Assembly (NCBI GenBank): GCA_021790375.1
Contig: JAJYEB010000156.1
Location: forward strand, 1 to 5,266
DNA: 5,266 bases
Direction: 5' to 3'
From: Chloroflexota bacterium
GTDB taxonomy: Bacteria > Chloroflexota > Limnocylindria > Limnocylindrales > CSP1-4
Made by a program: the position numbers and the translations under genes. Positions 1 through 5,266 of the stretch are shown piece after piece; within the stretch, counting starts at the first letter, position 1; every line of letters begins with the position of its first letter. Below the pieces are notes generated by a model. It ran no database searches. It saw only the letters and a program-made list of their open reading frames with translations, and was not told the origin of the DNA.

Positions 1-48
1 GAGACGGACCAGTGGACCGTCGCGCTGGCCGGCCAGCAGCGGGGATGA
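1..48 (+). CDS. C-terminal end of an unidentified upstream gene (partial)
   Basis: Frame 1 is open from the window edge and ends at a TGA at 46-48, giving the tail ETDQWTVALAGQQRG. Fourteen of the fifteen codons end in G or C, matching the codon style of the genes downstream, so this is probably the real 3' end of a gene. The tail is too short to identify. The 37-base gap to the next gene and the shared strand suggest the next gene could be read from the same transcript. The start and most of the gene lie outside the window. Confidence 0.45.
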   Translation, partial: ETDQWTVALAGQQRG

Positions 49-85
49 GCGGCGCAGGGACAGCGACCATGCGCGTGCCATCGGC

Positions 86-1441
86 ATGACCGGTCGAGCG
101 GATTCCGTCGAGCGCCAGCCCGACCTCGCCATCTCGGTCCGTCGGGCGAGACCGGGGGACACCCACGCGGTGCTCGACTTCGCCCGCGCGACCTGGGACG
201 GCTGGGACTACATCCCGACGGTGTGGGGATCCTGGCTCCAGGCGGCCGACGGCGTGCTGCTGGTCGCGACCCCGAACGTCCGCCGCGAGCTCGACCTGTT
301 CGGCCGCCCGCTTCACCCCGACCGCCCGATCGGCATCGCCCGCGTGGCCATGCTGTCCCCCGACGAGGCGTGGCTCGAGGGCCTGCGGGTGGACCCGGGC
401 GTGCGCCACCGCGGCGTGGCGCGGCTCCTGCACGGGGCGTGTCTCGTCTGGGCCCGGGCGCAGGGAGCCACCAGCGTCCGGTATGCGACGGGCGCGGGCA
501 ACGAGGGATCGCATCGCCTCGGCGCGCACCACGGGTTCCGGCTGCTCCGGCCGTGGCGCAGTTACCAGCCCCCGCGCGACGAGGCCGAGGACGCCGAGGA
601 CGCCGAGGCGCACGCCGCCGGCGCGGACGAGGACGCGTTCGCCGACCTGGCCGACGAGGCGGAGGGCGAGATCCCGCTCGACATTGCCGCACTGGCCACC
701 GGAGACGAGCCCGGCGACACGGTTGCCGACGCCGGGCGGCACGAGGCGCCGGACGGCGTGGAGGAACCGGGGCCGGGGGATGCCGCGGCCGAGCCGGAGC
801 CGGGCCGGCGAATCGCCGCGCCGGCGCGAGCACCGGCCAGCCGGGGACCCCTCACCCGGGAGATCGCCCGTCGACGCCTGCGGCGCGCCGGCCTGTTGCT
901 GGACCCCGGTGCCGCCCCGGAGGCCTGGGAGCCGTGGTGGCGTCGGGTCGATGCCGATCCGACGTTCGCCCTCGGGGATCGCCTGTACGAGTTCCGCAGC
1001 TGGGCCTTCCAGGAGCTGACGATCAGCCGGTTCGCCGCGCACGTCCGGTCCGGCGACGTCCTGGTCGTCGAGCGCGGCGGTGCTCGAGGCCGCCCGCGGT
1101 GGGCGCTCGCGATCGTGCCGCTGGGCGAGGCGATCGCGGCCGACGAACGGCCGTGGGCGGCGCTGGTGGCCGGCGACGGCGACGAGGTGCTGGAGCTGGC
1201 CGTGGCCACCCGCGCGGCCCTCGGGCGGGCGCTGCGCCTGCGCGTGCCCGACGGGGCCCCCATGGTGGCGACCCGCACGGCCGCCTTCGTGGCCGCCGGC
1301 CTCCCCCCTGCCGACGACACGCTCCACGTCCTCGCGCGGGAGCTCCCACCCGATGTCGCGATCGACGTCGGAGGCCCCGGCGCCGTGACGTTCGAGGAGC
1401 CGCCGCGGCGCGTGACAGCCCCACCGCGCCCCGGCCGCTGA
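86..1441 (+). CDS. GNAT-family N-acetyltransferase, two-lobed with acidic linker
   Basis: The 451-residue protein is probably a soluble cytoplasmic acyl-CoA-dependent acyltransferase of unknown substrate. Residues 17-158 form a standard GNAT domain: a first beta strand (ISVRRARPGD), a central strand ending VDP at 102-104, and the acetyl-CoA-binding motif A at 105-116 with the R-x-x-G-x-A pattern (R107, G110, A112). The GNEGSHRLGAHHGF stretch at 138-151 fits the late GNAT region. Residues 165-255 are an Asp/Glu/Ala/Gly/Pro-rich linker. Residues 256-423 look like a second, degenerate GNAT half: its end (LRLRVPDG, then AFVAAGL and LHVLAREL) mimics a GNAT C-terminus, but no clear motif A is visible. 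ATG 86 is the first possible start; the frame is open upstream to the window edge but has no ATG, GTG or TTG. No strong ribosome binding site precedes it. It ends 29 bases before the glycosyltransferase gene. The family call is firm; the substrate and any link to the solute genes are unknown. Confidence 0.85.
   Translation: MTGRADSVERQPDLAISVRRARPGDTHAVLDFARATWDGWDYIPTVWGSWLQAADGVLLVATPNVRRELDLFGRPLHPDRPIGIARVAMLSPDEAWLEGLRVDPGVRHRGVARLLHGACLVWARAQGATSVRYATGAGNEGSHRLGAHHGFRLLRPWRSYQPPRDEAEDAEDAEAHAAGADEDAFADLADEAEGEIPLDIAALATGDEPGDTVADAGRHEAPDGVEEPGPGDAAAEPEPGRRIAAPARAPASRGPLTREIARRRLRRAGLLLDPGAAPEAWEPWWRRVDADPTFALGDRLYEFRSWAFQELTISRFAAHVRSGDVLVVERGGARGRPRWALAIVPLGEAIAADERPWAALVAGDGDEVLELAVATRAALGRALRLRVPDGAPMVATRTAAFVAAGLPPADDTLHVLARELPPDVAIDVGGPGAVTFEEPPRRVTAPPRPGR
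581..607 (+). repeat. 9-bp tandem repeat (three copies) in GNAT linker
   Basis: Three consecutive 9-base units, GAGGCCGAG, GACGCCGAG and GACGCCGAG, encode Glu-Ala-Glu, Asp-Ala-Glu and Asp-Ala-Glu (residues 166-174). They open the acidic linker between the two halves of the acyltransferase. The unit length keeps the reading frame, so slippage here would only change linker length. It is a coding microrepeat, not a mobile element. Confidence 0.7.
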
Positions 1442-1458
1442 TCGCGGACCGCCTGGAC

Positions 1459-1471
1459 TACAGTAGGTCCA
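1459..1471 (+). promoter_or_regulatory. Putative -10 box of a leaderless promoter
   Basis: TACAGT at 1459-1464 matches the TANNNT consensus of a bacterial -10 element. It ends six bases before the ATG at 1471, so transcription starting about seven bases downstream would begin at the start codon itself. This matches the leaderless arrangement common in high-GC bacteria. There is no good Shine-Dalgarno sequence; only AGG at 1465-1467, too close to the ATG, is present. No convincing -35 box is seen at the usual 16-18 base spacing. The box also sits in an imperfect inverted repeat (GGACTA at 1455-1460 against TAGGTCC at 1464-1470), which could be chance or a regulator site. If real, it is a separate promoter for the glycosyltransferase pair. 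Confidence 0.45.
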
Positions 1472-2858
1472 TGCCGTCGCCGGTCCCGCCCGCCCTCCGC
1501 GATGCCGTCGAGCGCGTCGGCCGTGCCGACATCATGGTGGGCATCCCCAGCTTCCGGAACGCCGCCACCATCGGTCACGTGGCGCGCGCGGCCCAGGCTG
1601 GCCTGGTGCAGTACTTCCCCGACCTGCGCCCCGTCCTGGTCAACGCCGATGCGGGCTCGCCCGATGGGACGCAGCGGGTGGTGGTCGAGACCGAGCCTCC
1701 CGACTACGTCGAGCGGATCCTCCTGGTGCGACCGCGCAACCGGCTGCAGCGGATCAGCCTGACCTATCCCGAGGTCGACGGCGTCGGCGGGAAGGGCGCC
1801 GCGCTGCGGACCGTGTTCGAGATCGCCCGGGCGCTGGAAGTGCAGGCGCTGGTGGTGGTCGACTCGGACCTGCGCTCGATCCTGCCGGAGTGGATCGAGC
1901 TCCTGGCCGGCCCCATCCTGAAGGGCGGCTTCGACTTCGTGTCGCCGCTCTACGCCCGGCACAAGAACGATGGGACGATCACCAACACCGTCACGTACCC
2001 GCTGACCCGCGCGCTGTACGGACTGCGCATCCGCCAGCCCATCGGTGGCGATTTCGGCGTCAGCGGCGACCTGGTGGACCACTACCTGCAACAGGACGAC
2101 TGGACCCCCGAGGTCAGCCGGTTCGGCGTCGACATCTGGATGACGACCAGCGCGATCGCCGGTGGCTTCGCGGTCTGCCAGGCCCGCCTGGGGGCCAAGG
2201 TGCACGATCCCAAGGATCCGGGCGCGGACCTCGGTCCCATGTTCAGCCAGGTCCTCTCCACCATCCTCCGGCTCACCGAGCGCCACGCCGACCGCTGGCT
2301 GCAGGCGCGCGGGTCGCACGACGTCCCCGCGTACGGCTTCGAGCGGATCGTGGAACCGCCACCGCTGCAGATCGACTTCCTGCGGCTCCTCGAGGAGTTC
2401 CACCGGGGCCGCCTGGCCCAGGGCGAGCAGTGGGACCGGATGCTCGCCCCCCAGACCGCCGAGATGGTATGCGAGCTCGCCACGGACGCGGGCGCCGCCG
2501 CCGACCGCGCGGCCCGTGCCGACACCCCCCGCCACCCCCTCGAGCCGGGCGACTTCGCATTCCCAGACGAGGCGTGGGCCCGCGTGGTGTACGACGTGTG
2601 CGTGGCGGCCCGGCGCCGCGTGCTCCCCCTGGACCGCCTGGTGGCCGCCCTGGTTCCCCTCTACTTCGGACGCGTGGCCGGCCTCCTGCTCGAGGTGCGG
2701 GACCTCGACGGGGACCAGGCGGAGGCCGTGGTCGAGCGGCAGGCGCGCGCATTCGAGCTGACCAAGTCCTACCTCGTCTCGCGCTGGCAGGAGGTGGCGC
2801 GGGCGGAGGGCGACGAGCCAGGAGACGGCGACGGGCCGGCGACGGGGAACGCAGCCAC

Positions 2859-2862
<4 letters not shown>
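1471..2862 (+). CDS. Mannosylglycerate/glucosylglycerate synthase-like glycosyltransferase
   Basis: The 463-residue protein is a cytoplasmic, metal-dependent GT-A glycosyltransferase. By family resemblance it probably transfers a sugar from an NDP-sugar to D-glycerate or a related acceptor. Residues 20-60 form the nucleotide-binding start (IMVGIPSFRN, then VLVNADAGSPDGT). GGKGAALR at 106-113 corresponds to the GKG loop of Rhodothermus mannosylglycerate synthase (MGS, GT78). D131-S-D133 is the DxD metal site. QPIGGDFGVSG at 189-199 matches the QPLGGE region, FGVDIW at 218-223 the WGIDTL region, and KVHDP at 243-247 supplies a His like the metal-ligand His of MGS. Residues 260-440 are a helical C-terminal region, also as in MGS; I see no signal peptide or clear membrane span. 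It is longer than MGS (about 400 residues). ATG 1471 was chosen because it follows the GNAT stop, sits next to a -10-like box and begins just before the fold; the frame stays open upstream only as a shadow of the GNAT gene. Its stop overlaps the next start by four bases. The GT class is firm; sugar and acceptor are inferred. Confidence 0.82.
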
Positions 2863-4826
<1,964 letters not shown>

Positions 4827-4841
4827 GCGGTGCCGGCGGGG

Positions 4842-4857
4842 CAATCGGCCAATCGGT
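4842..4857 (+). repeat. Short direct repeat in the gap before glycerate kinase
   Basis: CAATCGGC is followed at once by CAATCGGT: two near-identical 8-base units in the 55-base gap between gpgS and the glycerate kinase gene. The units are less GC-rich than the surroundings. They could be a half-site pair for a regulator or chance; no -10 box or terminator hairpin with a T-run is visible beside them. Confidence 0.3.
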
Positions 4858-4881
4858 CCGGGGCCTCGCGGTGGCCGGCTG

Positions 4882-5266
4882 ATGCCGCTGCGCGTGCTGG
4901 TCGCACCCGATTCGTTCAAGGGCTCCCTGACCAGCGTGCAGGTGGCCGGCGCGATGGCGACCGGCTGGACGGCGGCACGTCCCGACGACACGGTCGACCG
5001 GTGTCCCATGTCCGATGGCGGGGCCGGCCTCCTGGACGCGCTGCTGGCGGCCGATTCGTCCTGGCAGCAGCTGCCGGCGGCCTCTCGAGATCCGCTCGGC
5101 AGAGCCATCAATGCCCGGTTCCTGCGCTCGGCCGAGCGGGGCGTCGTGGAGCTCGCCGACGCCTCGGGGCTGGCGCGCGTGGGGCGGGACGAGCGGGATC
5201 CCGGGGCGGCGAGCACGTTCGGGACCGGCCTGACGCTGGCCGCCGCCATCGGGCTCGGCGTGCGAG
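4882..5266 (+). CDS. Glycerate kinase, type I family (partial, N-terminal third)
   Basis: The enzyme phosphorylates D-glycerate with ATP, and members of this GarK/GlxK-type family usually form 2-phosphoglycerate. The window holds 128 residues of a family that usually runs about 370-380, and the reading frame is open at the edge. Diagnostic segments are VLVAPDSFKGSL at 5-16 (the hallmark N-terminus), CPMSDGGAGLLDAL at 41-54 (family pattern P-x-x-DGGEGT), DPLGR at 70-74, VELADASGLARV at 89-100 and STFGTG at 111-116. In the second motif the usual Glu of DGGEG is Ala here. ATG 4882 is preceded by GGTGG at 4870-4874, a usable ribosome binding site with a 7-base spacer, and the family N-terminus begins right at residue 3. 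It lies 55 bases after gpgS on the same strand, so co-transcription is plausible. Beside two glycerate-type glycosyltransferases it would set the balance between free and phosphorylated glycerate. Confidence in family is high; the regiochemistry of phosphorylation is not determinable here. Confidence 0.9.
   Translation, partial: MPLRVLVAPDSFKGSLTSVQVAGAMATGWTAARPDDTVDRCPMSDGGAGLLDALLAADSSWQQLPAASRDPLGRAINARFLRSAERGVVELADASGLARVGRDERDPGAASTFGTGLTLAAAIGLGVR

Noticed and set aside
223..1470. Upstream extension of the MGS-like glycosyltransferase frame
   Set aside because: The frame is open through the GNAT gene, but the extension is Arg/Pro/Gly-rich out-of-frame sequence. The GT fold begins just after ATG 1471, and a -10-like box lies directly before that ATG.
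562..2535. Long antisense open frame (657 codons) across the GNAT and first GT genes
   Set aside because: It is a mirror of high-GC coding sequence: it spans two well-recognised sense genes and the gap between them, its product is Arg/Ala/Gly/Ser-rich with no family motif, and the sense frames carry clear conserved domains.
2638..2697. Possible membrane helix in the MGS-like transferase (residues 390-409)
   Set aside because: The segment is moderately hydrophobic but contains an internal Arg and falls in the helical C-terminal region shared with soluble MGS, so a packed helix is more likely.
1890..2858. Upstream extension of the Usp-GpgS frame
   Set aside because: The added residues are Arg/Pro-rich shadow sequence of the MGS-like gene. 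The Usp domain starts at RILIPLANP right after ATG 2859.
4827..4881. Rho-independent terminator between gpgS and glycerate kinase
   Set aside because: The gap is GC-rich with small self-complementary bits (GCCGGC, CCGG) but has no stable long hairpin followed by a T-run.

Overview
The window is a very GC-rich (by eye above 70%), densely packed bacterial segment. All credible genes lie on the + strand, and codon third positions are almost always G or C. The protein styles suggest a high-GC environmental bacterium, such as Chloroflexota (Limnocylindria-like) or a deep actinobacterial lineage. These clues are the tandem Usp domains of a type common in such genomes, an actinobacterial-like GpgS domain and a probable leaderless promoter. 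The taxonomic call is an inference and is weak.

Layout: (1) bases 1-48 hold the last 15 codons of an unidentified upstream gene. (2) Bases 86-1441 encode a 451-residue GNAT-family acyltransferase with an acidic low-complexity linker and a second, degenerate GNAT-like half. (3) A 29-base gap carries a TACAGT -10-like box placed 6 bases before an ATG, which fits a leaderless promoter. (4) Bases 1471-2862 encode a GT-A-fold glycosyltransferase resembling mannosylglycerate synthase / glucosylglycerate synthase. (5) Overlapping it by four bases (ATGA), bases 2859-4826 encode a 655-residue fusion of two universal-stress-protein (UspA) domains and a full GT81 glucosyl-3-phosphoglycerate synthase (GpgS). 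(6) After a 55-base gap, bases 4882-5266 hold the N-terminal third of a type-I glycerate kinase, cut by the window edge. No stretch longer than 300 bases lacks a gene. I saw no tRNA, rRNA, CRISPR array, insertion sequence or convincing terminator.

How the genes may work together: genes 4-6 share one small molecule, glycerate or phosphoglycerate. GpgS makes glucosyl-3-phosphoglycerate from NDP-glucose and 3-phosphoglycerate. An MGS/GgS-type enzyme would glycosylate free D-glycerate directly. Glycerate kinase moves free glycerate into or out of the phosphorylated pool. The most economical reading is a glucosylglycerate (or mannosylglycerate) compatible-solute module. Its 3-PGA-dependent enzyme carries a built-in pair of stress/nucleotide-sensing domains. 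The phosphatase (GpgP) needed to finish the two-step route is not in the window.

The most noteworthy element is the Usp-Usp-GT81 fusion, paired by translational coupling with a second glycerate-type glycosyltransferase.
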